This document shows, one piece after another, positions 28,135 through 37,272 of a stretch of DNA of 64,000 nt. This DNA comes from Bacteroidales bacterium UBA6428. GTDB taxonomy: Bacteria; Bacteroidota; Bacteroidia; Bacteroidales; UBA932. Every line of letters starts with the position of its first letter. Within the stretch, counting starts at the first letter, position 1. The notes under the pieces were generated by a model, which saw only the letters and a list, made by a program, of their open reading frames with translations, was not told the DNA's origin and made no database searches. The stretch lies in the NCBI GenBank assembly GCA_002437305.1, contig DJOW01000071.1, positions 50,684 to 114,683 of the forward strand. The letters run 5' to 3'. A program made the position numbers and the translations under genes.

Positions 28135-29052
28135 ATGAAAGCGTTCGCTGGAATACTCATAACACTCTGTGTCACAATGGTATGCGGATGCAATCCGAAT
28201 GCTTTTGTCTGTCACATCGAGCCGTCCTCCCGAAACTTCATCGCCGCTGAGGACGGAGACACGATCAAAGTACGCTTCAAGACCGATGACTGGGGTATTC
28301 TCACAATAAAAGCCAACACCTCTGTTCATGGTTGGACGAGCGGCGCTGCCTCCATTGAAACCGAAGATGGTAAGATAAAGGTGTCCGACGGCAATTTAAC
28401 CATGTTTTACAAAAAAACCGGTGACAAGGAGCTTACGCTATACTTTCACCCTAATTTCTCAAGCACGGAGAACGACTTAACTATCTTTATCTCAAATTCC
28501 TACGAAGAAGATTCCGTTAAAGTCCGGCAGCCCGGCTCCTCCGGCCATGAGTTCGTGGACATTTCATTCGATGGCTTAAGACACCCGGCAAACGAGAATG
28601 AAATCATCACCGGCTGGGGGCCAATGACTTACATAAACAATGGCACTGACACTCTCTTCGTAAGGATGGGCGTCTTTGCCGGCGCCGCAAGGAAAGTTGG
28701 TTTCACAAATGACACTTACCCCGAGTACAAGGGCAACGATTTCGACGTCCCCGTGCCAGATGGGATCCTGGCCGAAGACAAGGAATTGACCTTCAGTGGA
28801 GAAAAGGCCAGATACAGCTGTGACATCACATATGAGTACCCATTCGAAAGCGACAAAATGGCGACAATGGCATTTCCTCCAGGGGACACGAAGAAAATCT
28901 ACTACAGAATGTTATGGGGCATCGACTCTTACGAAGTGGGTTACCGCATGCGGATAAGAAACAAGAGGACGGGAGCCATATTCACCATTAAAGGTAATAT
29001 GACATCCACTTCACCTGACGGGTTTTATCTTTTGACTAAGGAGACGAAATGA
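28135..29052 (+). CDS. Uncharacterised lipoprotein upstream of the PagL-like enzyme
   Basis: The start at 28135 places a lipoprotein signal at the N-terminus, with the lipobox cysteine in MVCGCNPNAF. The 305-residue protein is beta-rich with no domain that can be named. Its N-terminal half (CHIEPSSRNFIAAEDGDTIK) resembles a bacterial Ig-like or BACON-type fold. The last four bases overlap the ATG of the PagL-like gene, so the two are translationally coupled. It may bind at the outer membrane or assist the deacylase, but this is inference. Confidence 0.6.
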   Translation: MKAFAGILITLCVTMVCGCNPNAFVCHIEPSSRNFIAAEDGDTIKVRFKTDDWGILTIKANTSVHGWTSGAASIETEDGKIKVSDGNLTMFYKKTGDKELTLYFHPNFSSTENDLTIFISNSYEEDSVKVRQPGSSGHEFVDISFDGLRHPANENEIITGWGPMTYINNGTDTLFVRMGVFAGAARKVGFTNDTYPEYKGNDFDVPVPDGILAEDKELTFSGEKARYSCDITYEYPFESDKMATMAFPPGDTKKIYYRMLWGIDSYEVGYRMRIRNKRTGAIFTIKGNMTSTSPDGFYLLTKETK

Positions 29053-30269
29053 GAGACGGGATATTCATAAAGCTGACCGTGCTTCTTCTGGCTTTCTCCT
29101 CCTGGAGCGAATGCGTCATCGAGGCACACAATGCCGACTCTTTGAGATTCACCCACCATGTCGGATTTAACGTTCGTCCTGCGTACCTTCTGCCGACACA
29201 TCGTTTCTTCAGAGGGGACAACGCGCTTGGAGAGCGGCTGGACAAAAGCGGCTCGGCCCATCTGCAATATTCATTCACCTTCCCTTCCAGCAGCCATTTC
29301 GGAAAGTTGTATCCTACGGCATATCAAGGGATTGGAGTTGCCTTAAACACATTCTTTGATTATGGGGAAATAGGTAGTCCCACAGCAATCTATGTGTTTC
29401 AGGGTGCCCGGCTGGCCCGATTGTCCTCCAAGCTCACCCTTGACTACGAATGGAATTTCGGAGCCTCTTTCGGATGGCATCCCTACGGTCCCGACGGAAC
29501 CAACAGCCTCAACATGGTTGTCGGCTCGAAAGTCAATGCCTACATCAATTTCGGGTTCATGCTCTCATGGAAGCCACTTGGCGGCTGGACTGTCTCCGCG
29601 GGACTTGACCTTGCGCATTTCTCCAATGGAAACACCTCCTACCCTAACGCCGGGGTAAACACGGTTGGAGGCAGGCTTGGTGTCGTCCGAGCTTTCGGCG
29701 CAGAGAAAAGTCAACCCTCAGGACAAAGGCAAGCCAATGATTATTCCAACCTGGCTTCCCTGAAATTCTCAGAAAGGATGTCTTACGACATTCTGATCTA
29801 TGGAGCCGGCAGGACAAAAGGCCTGATCTGGAATGACGCGCCCTACATCGCAAAAGGGACTTTTGGAATCATAGGAATGAATTTCAGCCCGCTGTACCGG
29901 GCGAACAAGTTTCTGCGGGCAGGAGCTTCTCTTGACATCCAGTACGATGAAAGCGCCAATGTGGTGGATCACGTGGCAGGAACAGGCGAAGACGGAAACA
30001 TACGCTTCTACCGTCCGCCACTCAGAGAGCAGCTTGGCATGGGACTGTCGCTGAGGGGGGAGTTCGTGATGCCGGTATTCTCCGTCAACATCGGATTCGG
30101 ACGCAACATCATCTACAACGGGGACGAGCTCAAGGGATTCTACCAGACCCTAGCGCTGAAGACTGACCTCTACAAAGGGCTCTACCTTCACATCGGCTAC
30201 AAACTGCACGATTTCCACGATCCCAACAACCTTATGCTCGGCCTTGGATGGCGCATTGGCAAAAAATGA
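29049..30269 (+). CDS. PagL-like acyloxyacyl hydrolase (lipid A 3-O-deacylase family)
   Basis: The 406-residue protein has an N-terminal hydrophobic signal and an outer-membrane beta-barrel pattern. The PagL signature is LDLAHFSNGNTSYPNAGVN, with the catalytic His190 and Ser192. PagL removes the 3-O-linked acyl chain of lipid A at the outer membrane. At 406 residues it is more than twice the length of Pseudomonas PagL; longer relatives are frequent in Bacteroidota. The C-terminal half continues with barrel-like strands (FYQTLALKTDLYKGLYLHIG). It is coupled to the upstream lipoprotein. Confidence 0.75.
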   Translation: MRDGIFIKLTVLLLAFSSWSECVIEAHNADSLRFTHHVGFNVRPAYLLPTHRFFRGDNALGERLDKSGSAHLQYSFTFPSSSHFGKLYPTAYQGIGVALNTFFDYGEIGSPTAIYVFQGARLARLSSKLTLDYEWNFGASFGWHPYGPDGTNSLNMVVGSKVNAYINFGFMLSWKPLGGWTVSAGLDLAHFSNGNTSYPNAGVNTVGGRLGVVRAFGAEKSQPSGQRQANDYSNLASLKFSERMSYDILIYGAGRTKGLIWNDAPYIAKGTFGIIGMNFSPLYRANKFLRAGASLDIQYDESANVVDHVAGTGEDGNIRFYRPPLREQLGMGLSLRGEFVMPVFSVNIGFGRNIIYNGDELKGFYQTLALKTDLYKGLYLHIGYKLHDFHDPNNLMLGLGWRIGKK

Positions 30270-30321
30270 AGACCTAGCGCCGGACGGCAGCGGGCCATGG
30301 CGCGAATCGGCGGCTCTCCAG

Positions 30322-30364
30322 GCAAAAAAAGGATCTGCTTCCTCACATAAAGAAGCAGATCCTT
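30322..30364 (-). terminator. Rho-independent terminator for the 30.4-31.7 kb lipoprotein gene
   Basis: Perfect 13-base arms at 30329-30341 and 30352-30364 enclose a 10-base loop. On the minus strand the stem runs into a T tract (A tract at 30324-30330 on plus), so it serves the leftward gene. It may also stop the PagL-like transcript. Confidence 0.85.
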
Positions 30365-30387
30365 ATAGTCGATGCTTTTTCTATTCC

Positions 30388-31677
30388 TTACGCCTTTGTG
30401 AAGTTGAGTGCGATCTCAAACTCACTTGTGTTTTTCCAGACAGCCGCAAGATCCGACGGTTTCTCGATTTGCAGCATGCCCATAACCATCTGGATCATCT
30501 GAAGGGTCTCCTGGTCCTTAGGATCTTCTGACTTTGCCAGTTCCTCAAGCAGGGTGTCGAGAACAGGAAGAACCGGAAGCAGAGACTCAACGACCGGAGC
30601 GCAAAGCGACTTGTCCACATAGATCTTGAGATTGCCGTCCGCCACTGAATACTTCAGCTCGATGCCTCTGCTCAACATCTTCTGGAGCTCAGCGTTCAGT
30701 GAGTTAACATCAGCGCCCAGTTCTCCGAGTTTTGCCAGAAGCTCCGTGATCGTGGAGAGATCTATTCCTGAAGCGTCCGACTTGACGTCCTCAGTCTCGC
30801 CGGCCCTGATGATGGCGGCAACGTTGGGAACAATGAAAAGAGAGGCGTCCTGCGTGTACCAGAACGCGAGGTTTGCCTTGGGTGAGCTCACCCAATCAGT
30901 GTGATGTGCCGTGTAGGTCACGTTTCCATCCTCATCAGGAGTTACACCAAAGGCCAACTCAAAGATCTTGCTGATCGGCTCATCGCCCAGGTCAAGATCA
31001 CTGTAGTATTGGGCCATGATGTTTCCGGTACCGTCAAAAGTCACCTGGTTGAAGACCTCTGTCAGAAGAGGACAGATCATAGCGTTTGCAAGTGCGGTGA
31101 TCGTGACTATGCCTGCTCCGGCATCACCCTCCGCCTTCCATGTGATCTGCGCGGGACCGTTGACCGGCCCGGTCTCTCCGTACTTGCATTTGCGGACAAT
31201 GTTCCAGCTGCCCATTAACGATTCGGCCGTGCCTGAGGACACTTTGGTCTCAACTCCGACTGAGATCTTTCCCTCGACAGTGACATCGCCTTGCACCTCA
31301 ACCGTGTAGAATCCGTTGGACATGTAACTGCGCAGTGTCGCGGCGATAGAAGGAGGTGTAGACAAGACCTGGGAACCGGAAAAATGGAAAGTGCCCTCGT
31401 CTTTCTTCTGTAACTCCACATTCATCTTGACCTCAGTGAATCCCGGCACAGCGCCCGTCAACGTAAGTTCAGCATCTGTCTCTCCGCTGGCGACCAGCTG
31501 CGCGTTTCCATAGGCGCTTGGAACCTCATTTACTGAAATTGCGGCGTCTCCGCTTTCAACCGTGATCTGTCCGACCGGAAGCTGCTTCCAAGTATCGTCA
31601 GTCTTGTCCTTCTGGCAGGCAGTGGTGGCAAAAATCGCCGCAATCATAGCCCAAGTGCCTAAAAAATTAGTTTTCAT
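30388..31677 (-). CDS. DUF4925-like surface lipoprotein
   Basis: The 429-residue protein starts with a lipoprotein signal, cysteine at about residue 21 (FATTACQKDKTD). Two regions follow: an N-terminal beta domain with DAELTLTGAVPGFTEVKMNVELQ-type strands and a C-terminal domain beginning ESLMGSWNIVRKCKYG. The latter resembles lipocalin-like 'GSW' domains and the Bacteroidales DUF4925 family, assigned from memory with moderate certainty. The C-terminal third is helical and rich in Leu and Glu. It is probably anchored in the outer membrane; function unknown. It stands alone. Confidence 0.6.
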   Translation of the reverse strand: MKTNFLGTWAMIAAIFATTACQKDKTDDTWKQLPVGQITVESGDAAISVNEVPSAYGNAQLVASGETDAELTLTGAVPGFTEVKMNVELQKKDEGTFHFSGSQVLSTPPSIAATLRSYMSNGFYTVEVQGDVTVEGKISVGVETKVSSGTAESLMGSWNIVRKCKYGETGPVNGPAQITWKAEGDAGAGIVTITALANAMICPLLTEVFNQVTFDGTGNIMAQYYSDLDLGDEPISKIFELAFGVTPDEDGNVTYTAHHTDWVSSPKANLAFWYTQDASLFIVPNVAAIIRAGETEDVKSDASGIDLSTITELLAKLGELGADVNSLNAELQKMLSRGIELKYSVADGNLKIYVDKSLCAPVVESLLPVLPVLDTLLEELAKSEDPKDQETLQMIQMVMGMLQIEKPSDLAAVWKNTSEFEIALNFTKA

Positions 31678-31804
31678 AATTAAACAGTTAAATTAATCCG
31701 ATACAAATTAACGGCAAATATCTTTAATAATCAAAAAAAATACCGCAGTAAAACGATACTGCGGCCAAAAGGTGAATCTTTTACACTGATAAGACATGCC
31801 AATT

Positions 31805-32881
31805 TCAGCTCTCCCTTTCCACCTCATCCTCCTTCGGCAGGACAATCGTCCGGAAGCGCTTCTGACGGCGTTCCCAACGTTCGCGGGCAAACTGTTGCAT
31901 GTCGGTGGCCTGATCGTTCTCATCGATGATCTCAAGGCCGAGGATCGTCTCGATGATGTCCTCCATTGTTATGATTCCCTGGAAACAGCCATATTCATCA
32001 ATGATGAGTCCGATCTGCTCGTGCTTCTTGAGCAGTTCCTCCCAGATGTGACCGCACGAATCCTGTTCCTTAAAAAAAGAGATAGGTCTCTTCAGATCAA
32101 CAAGACGTTTGTCGAACTCATCATCCGCAAGACCCTCAAGGGCATCGCTCAGGAGTATGTAGCCGGTGATGTATTCCGGAGAATCAGCATAGACAGGAAT
32201 CCTGGAGAAATGCAGGTAAGTCTCGTTCTTGTAGAAATTCTTAAGGGTCATGTTCTCCTGCGCCGTCATCGCGACAATCCTCGGTGTCATCACCTCGCAC
32301 GCCTTCACATTGTCCAGTTTCATGATGTTCTGGATGACCTTGTTCTCATCGGAGTCTATGACACCCTCCTCCGCGCCGATGTTCGCCATGGCCGTTACCT
32401 CTTCCCTGCTGACTGTCGCCTCGTCATCATTCTTGGTCATCAAGTTTGTTATCAATCTGACCATGATCACAAGAGGCCACATAAGAATGGTCAGGAACGA
32501 GATGACGGACGTCACAAAACCCATCAGGTTCTTCCAATAGGACGTTCCGATTGTCTTGGGGACAATCTCCGAAAAGACCAGAACCAGAAGCGTTGTCAAG
32601 GCCGAGATGATTCCGAACCAAGTGTTGCCGAAGAGTATTGTGGCCTGACGTCCGACAGCGGCCGCTCCCAATGTGTTGGCGATTGTGTTCAACGACAGGA
32701 TCGCCGCCAAAGGTCTGTCCGGATCGGATTTGAATTTTAAAAACTTTTCAGCCGGCCTGTACCCTTGCTCCTTCCTCATTGTGACAAAAGACAGAGGTGT
32801 GGACATCAGCACCGATTCCAGAAGCGAGCAGAGGAATGAGACTCCCAGCGTCACCAGCATGTAAACAATCAGCAGAACCAT
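31805..32881 (-). CDS. CNNM/CorB-family transporter with CBS domains
   Basis: The 358-residue protein has an N-terminal DUF21 membrane domain with about four helices (ISALTTLLVLVFSEIVPKTIG contains the conserved SEIVPK motif). A helical linker (VIDSDENKVIQNIMKLDNVK) and a CBS pair (EVMTPRIVAMTAQE and YGCFQGIITMEDIIETILG) follow. CNNM/CorB proteins transport Mg2+ coupled to Na+. It lacks the C-terminal CorC_HlyC domain of longer members. It has its own promoter. Confidence 0.88.
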   Translation of the reverse strand: MVLLIVYMLVTLGVSFLCSLLESVLMSTPLSFVTMRKEQGYRPAEKFLKFKSDPDRPLAAILSLNTIANTLGAAAVGRQATILFGNTWFGIISALTTLLVLVFSEIVPKTIGTSYWKNLMGFVTSVISFLTILMWPLVIMVRLITNLMTKNDDEATVSREEVTAMANIGAEEGVIDSDENKVIQNIMKLDNVKACEVMTPRIVAMTAQENMTLKNFYKNETYLHFSRIPVYADSPEYITGYILLSDALEGLADDEFDKRLVDLKRPISFFKEQDSCGHIWEELLKKHEQIGLIIDEYGCFQGIITMEDIIETILGLEIIDENDQATDMQQFARERWERRQKRFRTIVLPKEDEVERES

Positions 32882-32903
32882 ATAGGATTTCAGTTAATTA
32901 CTG

Positions 32904-32933
32904 CAAATATAGCACAATTTCAATGTTCTTCCT
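32904..32933 (-). promoter_or_regulatory. Promoter of the CNNM transporter gene
   Basis: On the minus strand TATATTTG at 32904-32911 is the -7 box and TTG at 32931-32933 lies 19 bases upstream. Leader length would be about 15 bases. Confidence 0.65.
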
Positions 32934-32985
32934 AAAAAAACGACCTTTAAAAAACCGTCCGGGACACCATAGACCGCAAATGGCG

Positions 32986-33363
32986 CTATTCCGTGGCGGC
33001 CACGCACTCGATCTCGACAAGAGCGCCTTTCGGAAGGGTCTTCACCGCGAAGGCGCAGCGTGCAGGATATGGATCCTTGAAGAACTCCGAATATACGCTG
33101 TTCATGGCGGCGAAATCATTCATGTCAGCGAGGAAGACGGTGGTCTTCAAGACTTTGTTAAGGTCAGAACCGGCCTGCTCGAGGATGGCCTTAAGATTGG
33201 CAAGTGACCGGCGGGTCTGCGCCTCCACTCCCCCTTCAGGAAACGCGCCGGTGGAAGGGTCGATCGGCAATTGGCCGGAAACGAAGATTAATCCGCCATG
33301 CTCGATGGCTTGGCTGTACGGGCCGATCGCGGCGGGAGCCTTATTTGTGCTTATCAGTCTCAT
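32986..33363 (-). CDS. ridA: RidA family enamine/imine deaminase
   Basis: The 125-residue protein shows the whole RidA pattern: AIGPYSQAIEHGGLIFVSGQ, TRRSLANLKAILEQAG, the KTTVFLADMNDFAAMN block, and PARCAFAVKTLPKGALVEIE with the arginine of the active site. It hydrolyses reactive enamines and imines released by PLP enzymes, protecting the cell. A minus-strand TAAATTTG at 33379-33386 supplies a -7 box, giving a very short leader. Confidence 0.93.
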   Translation of the reverse strand: MRLISTNKAPAAIGPYSQAIEHGGLIFVSGQLPIDPSTGAFPEGGVEAQTRRSLANLKAILEQAGSDLNKVLKTTVFLADMNDFAAMNSVYSEFFKDPYPARCAFAVKTLPKGALVEIECVAATE

Positions 33364-33378
33364 TTATCAATTTTTTGC

Positions 33379-33430
33379 CAAATTTAATTAAAAATACCGA
33401 TGAAATTGAGAAGTTAAATATGTAAATTTG
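33379..33430. promoter_or_regulatory. Divergent -7 elements for ridA and the YqeY gene
   Basis: Minus-strand TAAATTTG at 33379-33386 precedes ridA. Plus-strand TAAATTTG at 33423-33430 precedes the YqeY gene with a leader near 20 bases. Neither -33 element is clear. Confidence 0.5.
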
Positions 33431-33454
33431 TATTTAAAATAAAAAATATATGCT

Positions 33455-33904
33455 ATGGCACTCGAACAACAAATTCAGAAGGACATAATGGAGGCGATGA
33501 AGGCTCACGATGAGTCACGCCTCAACGCCACAAGAGGCATCAAGTCAGAGATTCTTCTTGCCAAGACCTCAGGGACAGAGCACGAGCTTTCCGATGCGGA
33601 TGTTCTTAAGATCATCCAGAAGCTGGTAAAGCAGCGCAAGGAGTCTGCCGAGCTCTATACTCAGGGAAACCGCCCTGAGCTCGCGGAGAAGGAACTCGCG
33701 GAGATGAGGGTGATGGAGGCTTACCTGCCGAAGGCACTTTCCGAGGACGAGGTAAGGAATATCCTTAAAGAGATCATCGCAGAAGCCGGAGCGACAAGCC
33801 CTAAAGACATGGGCAAGGTCATGGGCGCGGCCACCAAAAAGTTGGCCGGACAGGCTGACGGCAGGCTGATTTCGACGATTGTGAAGGAGCTGCTTGCCCG
33901 GTAA
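33455..33904 (+). CDS. GatB/YqeY domain protein
   Basis: The 149-residue protein consists of a YqeY-like helical domain: an N-terminal region QKDIMEAMKAHDESRLN, then VKQRKESAELYTQGNRPELA and LPKALSEDEVRNILKEIIAE, ending SPKDMGKVMGAATKKLAGQADG. The same fold forms the tail of GatB, which binds tRNA in the amidotransferase. A stand-alone function is not settled. It is well conserved in Bacteroidota. Confidence 0.92.
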   Translation: MALEQQIQKDIMEAMKAHDESRLNATRGIKSEILLAKTSGTEHELSDADVLKIIQKLVKQRKESAELYTQGNRPELAEKELAEMRVMEAYLPKALSEDEVRNILKEIIAEAGATSPKDMGKVMGAATKKLAGQADGRLISTIVKELLAR

Positions 33905-33947
33905 GCATCTTGTAAATATTCAAAATAATTGAAGCACAACAGCATCT

Positions 33948-36900
33948 ATGATCAGAGAATCACGGAACATCGCTGCTGCGGTTGCCGCGCTGACATTGTC
34001 GGTCGCGGCTTTCGCGCATAATTGCAAAAGGGAGGTCCCGGAGACGGTAGCAACCGCCTGGAGCGATCTTTACAAAGAGTTCGTCAACCCGCCGAAGTCG
34101 GCGCGCCCACGGGTGTGGTGGCATTGGATGAACGGAAACATCACTAAAGACGGCATAAGGAAGGATCTTCTGTGGATGCACAGGACAGGGATCGCTGGCT
34201 TCCATAGCTTCGACGCCGGCCTTGAGACACCGCAGGTCGTGGACAAAAGGCTCATCTACATGACCCCTGAATGGAAAGACGCCTTCAGGTGCACAATCGA
34301 TCTAGCCGACAGCCTCGGGATGGAGATGACCATAGCTAGCTCTCCGGGTTGGAGCGAGACCGGCGGCCCTTGGGTCAAGGACGAGGACGCGATGAAGAAG
34401 CTCGTCTGGAGACAAATTGAAATCAAGGGCGGAAAACCAGTCACCGTCAAACTGCCGGAAGGGTTCGATATCACTGGGCCGTTCATGGATTTCACTGGCT
34501 CGTCCGATGCGATCTCGCAGGTTTTCTTCAAGAAAAAGTTCTACAAGGACATAGCTGTGGTCGGAGTGAAACTCTGTGATAAAGACATTAACCTCAAGGA
34601 TCTGCATCCAATAATTACCTCCAGCGGCTGTGAGGCCACCAGCATGGAAATGCTCGAAAGAATCACCGGTGACAGCGTCGGAGACCACTTCGATGTCAAA
34701 GCCGACAAGGATGGCCGTTGCTGGCTCCAGTACGAATTCGCTGAGCCACAGACAATCAAGGCCGTGGTTGTCTCTGAACTCAGAAAGGACTCCAACCCTT
34801 ATGCACACACGAAAGAGCTCATGTACAGCGATGACGGTGTCCACTTCAAGAGCATCAACCTCTCCTACCAAGCCACAGCGCAAAGAACCTACGCGATTCC
34901 GACTACTACAGCCAAATATTTCAGACTCAATCTAAAGGACAACAAAGGAAAGAAGGACTGCGAGTTCGGAATATCCCAGTTCGCCCTATCGACTGTGACA
35001 AGGATCCAACTCGCCGGGGACAAGGCCGGCAACAGCTTCTACCGCCTGCTCTGGATGGAGGACACGCCCTACAGCGCCGAGGCGGCAAGGCTGGAGGATG
35101 TCATCGATCTGACACCATTCGTAAAGGACGGGACCCTCACCTGGAACGCCCCTGAAGGCAACTGGAGAATATTCCGCTTCGGCTACAGCCTTACCGGCAA
35201 GACCAACCACCCGGCCTCTCCTGAAGCCACGGGGCTTGAGGTGGACAAACTCGACCCCAAGGCGATCACTGAATATTTCCGCAGCTATCTCCAGACCTAC
35301 GTTGACGCGTCCGGCGGAAGGCTCGGCAAGGGCGGCATCGAGTACCTCCTCACGGACAGTTACGAGGCCGGAGCGCAGACATGGACAGGGAATATGTTCG
35401 CTGAGTTCAAGGCACGCAGGGGCTATGATCTTCTCAGATGGATGCCGGCTCTGACAGGAATGGTTCTGAACAGCACCGAAGAGACCGAAAGGTTTCTTTT
35501 CGACTGGAGAAGGACGATCGGAGACATGATGACTGAATACCACTATGACCTTCAGAACGAGATCCTCAGGCCCTACGGAATGAAGAGATACACAGAGAGC
35601 CATGAGAACTACCGCGCCAACCTCACCGACGGGATGGACTGCAAACGGCACGCCGAGATTCCGATGTCCGCGTTCTGGATGGACTACAAGAAGGGCAGCA
35701 TATTCAATCCACGCTTCGAGTCCGACGTGCGCGAGTCCGCCTCCGTGGCGCACATCTACGGCCAGAACATCGCCGCCGCCGAATCCTTCACCACGGACGG
35801 TTTCCGGGACGGTGCGTGGGTCTTCTCCCCTGCCGTGCTTAAGCCGACAGCCGACGCGGCTATGGCAGCCGGACTCAACCGGTTCGTGGTCCACACCTCC
35901 CCTCACCAGCCGGTTGATGACAAGGTTCCGGGACTCAGCCTTGGAAAATACGGCCAGTGGTTCGACCGTCACCAGACCTGGGCCGGCCAGGCCAAGGCTT
36001 GGACGGATTACCTCTCACGCAGCTGTCACCTTCTACAGCAAGGACGTTTCGTGGCCGATGTGGCGTACTACTACGGGGAGGACAACAACGCCACCGGAAT
36101 CATGCTCAAGAAGGTTCCCGCGCTTCCTTACGGCTACAATTACGACTATTTCAGCCCGTCCGTCATCCGCGACCTTGCCAAGGCCGGGAATGGAGAACTG
36201 ACCGTGCCGAGCGGAATGAGGTACAAAGTCCTGATGCTTGACGCCAACGTCAAGCACATGTCGATCGACATCCTGCGCAAAATCAAGGAGTTCGCTGACG
36301 CAGGGATCACAATCTGCGGAGCCAGGCCACAGAAACTCGCAAGCAACACCGGCACGGAGGAAGAGTTCAAGGCTCTTGTGAGCGACATCTGGAACTCCGG
36401 ACGCAAGAACGTAACCGCCGGGATTCCTGCGGAAAAAGTACTGGCAGGCCTTGCTCTCCAACCGGACTTCAGCATCCGGTCCGGAAACGGCAAGGATGTC
36501 AAATTCGTCCACAGAAGCCTTCCAGATGGTGAGATCTACTGGGTGGCAAACCTTTCCAAGGACACGAGAGACTTCACGGCCACATTCAGGACAACAGGCA
36601 GGAAACCTGTCATCTGGCACGCCGAGGATGCTTCCACGGAACCGGCCGGCTATGAGTTCGCGGACGGCAGGACGAATGTAAGGATGACCCTGACCCAGCA
36701 TCAGTCAGTCTTCGTGATGTTCACCGATGACACTGATGTCGCCAAGGTCGAACTTCCGCAGACCTCCTCAGAGACTCTGGTCGAGATCAGCACCCCATGG
36801 TCAGTAAGGTTCCAGCAAGGGCGCGGAGCGCCTGAAAGCGCGACCTTCGATCAACTTGCGTCTTTGACCGAGAGTTCCGAGCCGGGAATCAAGTACTTCT

Positions 36901-37268
36901 CCGGAGAGGCGACATATTCAAACACTTTCAAGCTAAAAAAGAAGGAAATTCGGAGCAAGGATTCAGTCATTCTGGATTTAGGGGAAGTGAAAGACTTGGC
37001 GGAAGTGACCTTGAACGGCAAGAATCTGGGTGTGATTTGGAACGCCCCGTTCAAGGTTGACATCACCAAGGCCTTGAGGAGCGGCGACAACACCATTGAG
37101 GTCAAGGTCGTCAACATGTGGCACAACCGCCTCGTCGGAGATGTCCAGCCGGGAGCGACGGAGAAGGTCACCTACACCCAGATGGAGTTCTTCAAGCCAG
37201 AGGAGCCACTGCTTCCGGCCGGTCTTTTGGGACCTGTCAGAATTATAGGACAAACTATAGACAAATAA
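33948..37268 (+). CDS. GH106-type glycosidase (alpha-L-rhamnosidase family)
   Basis: The 1106-residue protein has a signal peptide (about residues 1-23, VAALTLSVAAFAHN). The GH106 start pattern RVWWHWMNGNITKDGIRKDL is followed by TGIAGFHSFDAG, and by a large (beta/alpha) core with YTESHENYR and the AESFTTDGF region. The C-terminal 150 residues form a beta-sandwich carbohydrate-binding-like domain (VILDLGEVKDLAEVTLNGKN). GH106 enzymes remove alpha-L-rhamnose from pectin rhamnogalacturonan or other glycans, in the periplasm. The next gene begins four bases downstream. No SusC/SusD pair is nearby. Confidence 0.82.
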   Translation: MIRESRNIAAAVAALTLSVAAFAHNCKREVPETVATAWSDLYKEFVNPPKSARPRVWWHWMNGNITKDGIRKDLLWMHRTGIAGFHSFDAGLETPQVVDKRLIYMTPEWKDAFRCTIDLADSLGMEMTIASSPGWSETGGPWVKDEDAMKKLVWRQIEIKGGKPVTVKLPEGFDITGPFMDFTGSSDAISQVFFKKKFYKDIAVVGVKLCDKDINLKDLHPIITSSGCEATSMEMLERITGDSVGDHFDVKADKDGRCWLQYEFAEPQTIKAVVVSELRKDSNPYAHTKELMYSDDGVHFKSINLSYQATAQRTYAIPTTTAKYFRLNLKDNKGKKDCEFGISQFALSTVTRIQLAGDKAGNSFYRLLWMEDTPYSAEAARLEDVIDLTPFVKDGTLTWNAPEGNWRIFRFGYSLTGKTNHPASPEATGLEVDKLDPKAITEYFRSYLQTYVDASGGRLGKGGIEYLLTDSYEAGAQTWTGNMFAEFKARRGYDLLRWMPALTGMVLNSTEETERFLFDWRRTIGDMMTEYHYDLQNEILRPYGMKRYTESHENYRANLTDGMDCKRHAEIPMSAFWMDYKKGSIFNPRFESDVRESASVAHIYGQNIAAAESFTTDGFRDGAWVFSPAVLKPTADAAMAAGLNRFVVHTSPHQPVDDKVPGLSLGKYGQWFDRHQTWAGQAKAWTDYLSRSCHLLQQGRFVADVAYYYGEDNNATGIMLKKVPALPYGYNYDYFSPSVIRDLAKAGNGELTVPSGMRYKVLMLDANVKHMSIDILRKIKEFADAGITICGARPQKLASNTGTEEEFKALVSDIWNSGRKNVTAGIPAEKVLAGLALQPDFSIRSGNGKDVKFVHRSLPDGEIYWVANLSKDTRDFTATFRTTGRKPVIWHAEDASTEPAGYEFADGRTNVRMTLTQHQSVFVMFTDDTDVAKVELPQTSSETLVEISTPWSVRFQQGRGAPESATFDQLASLTESSEPGIKYFSGEATYSNTFKLKKKEIRSKDSVILDLGEVKDLAEVTLNGKNLGVIWNAPFKVDITKALRSGDNTIEVKVVNMWHNRLVGDVQPGATEKVTYTQMEFFKPEEPLLPAGLLGPVRIIGQTIDK

Positions 37269-37272
37269 AACC

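Noticed and set aside
31796..32740. 314-codon open frame antisense to the CNNM transporter
   Set aside because: The transporter has complete membrane and CBS motifs and its own promoter. The opposite frame shows only shadow composition.
34986..35972. 328-codon open frame antisense to the GH106 gene
   Set aside because: The sense strand encodes a complete, motif-rich glycosidase. The antisense frame has no recognisable domain and follows from sense codon bias.
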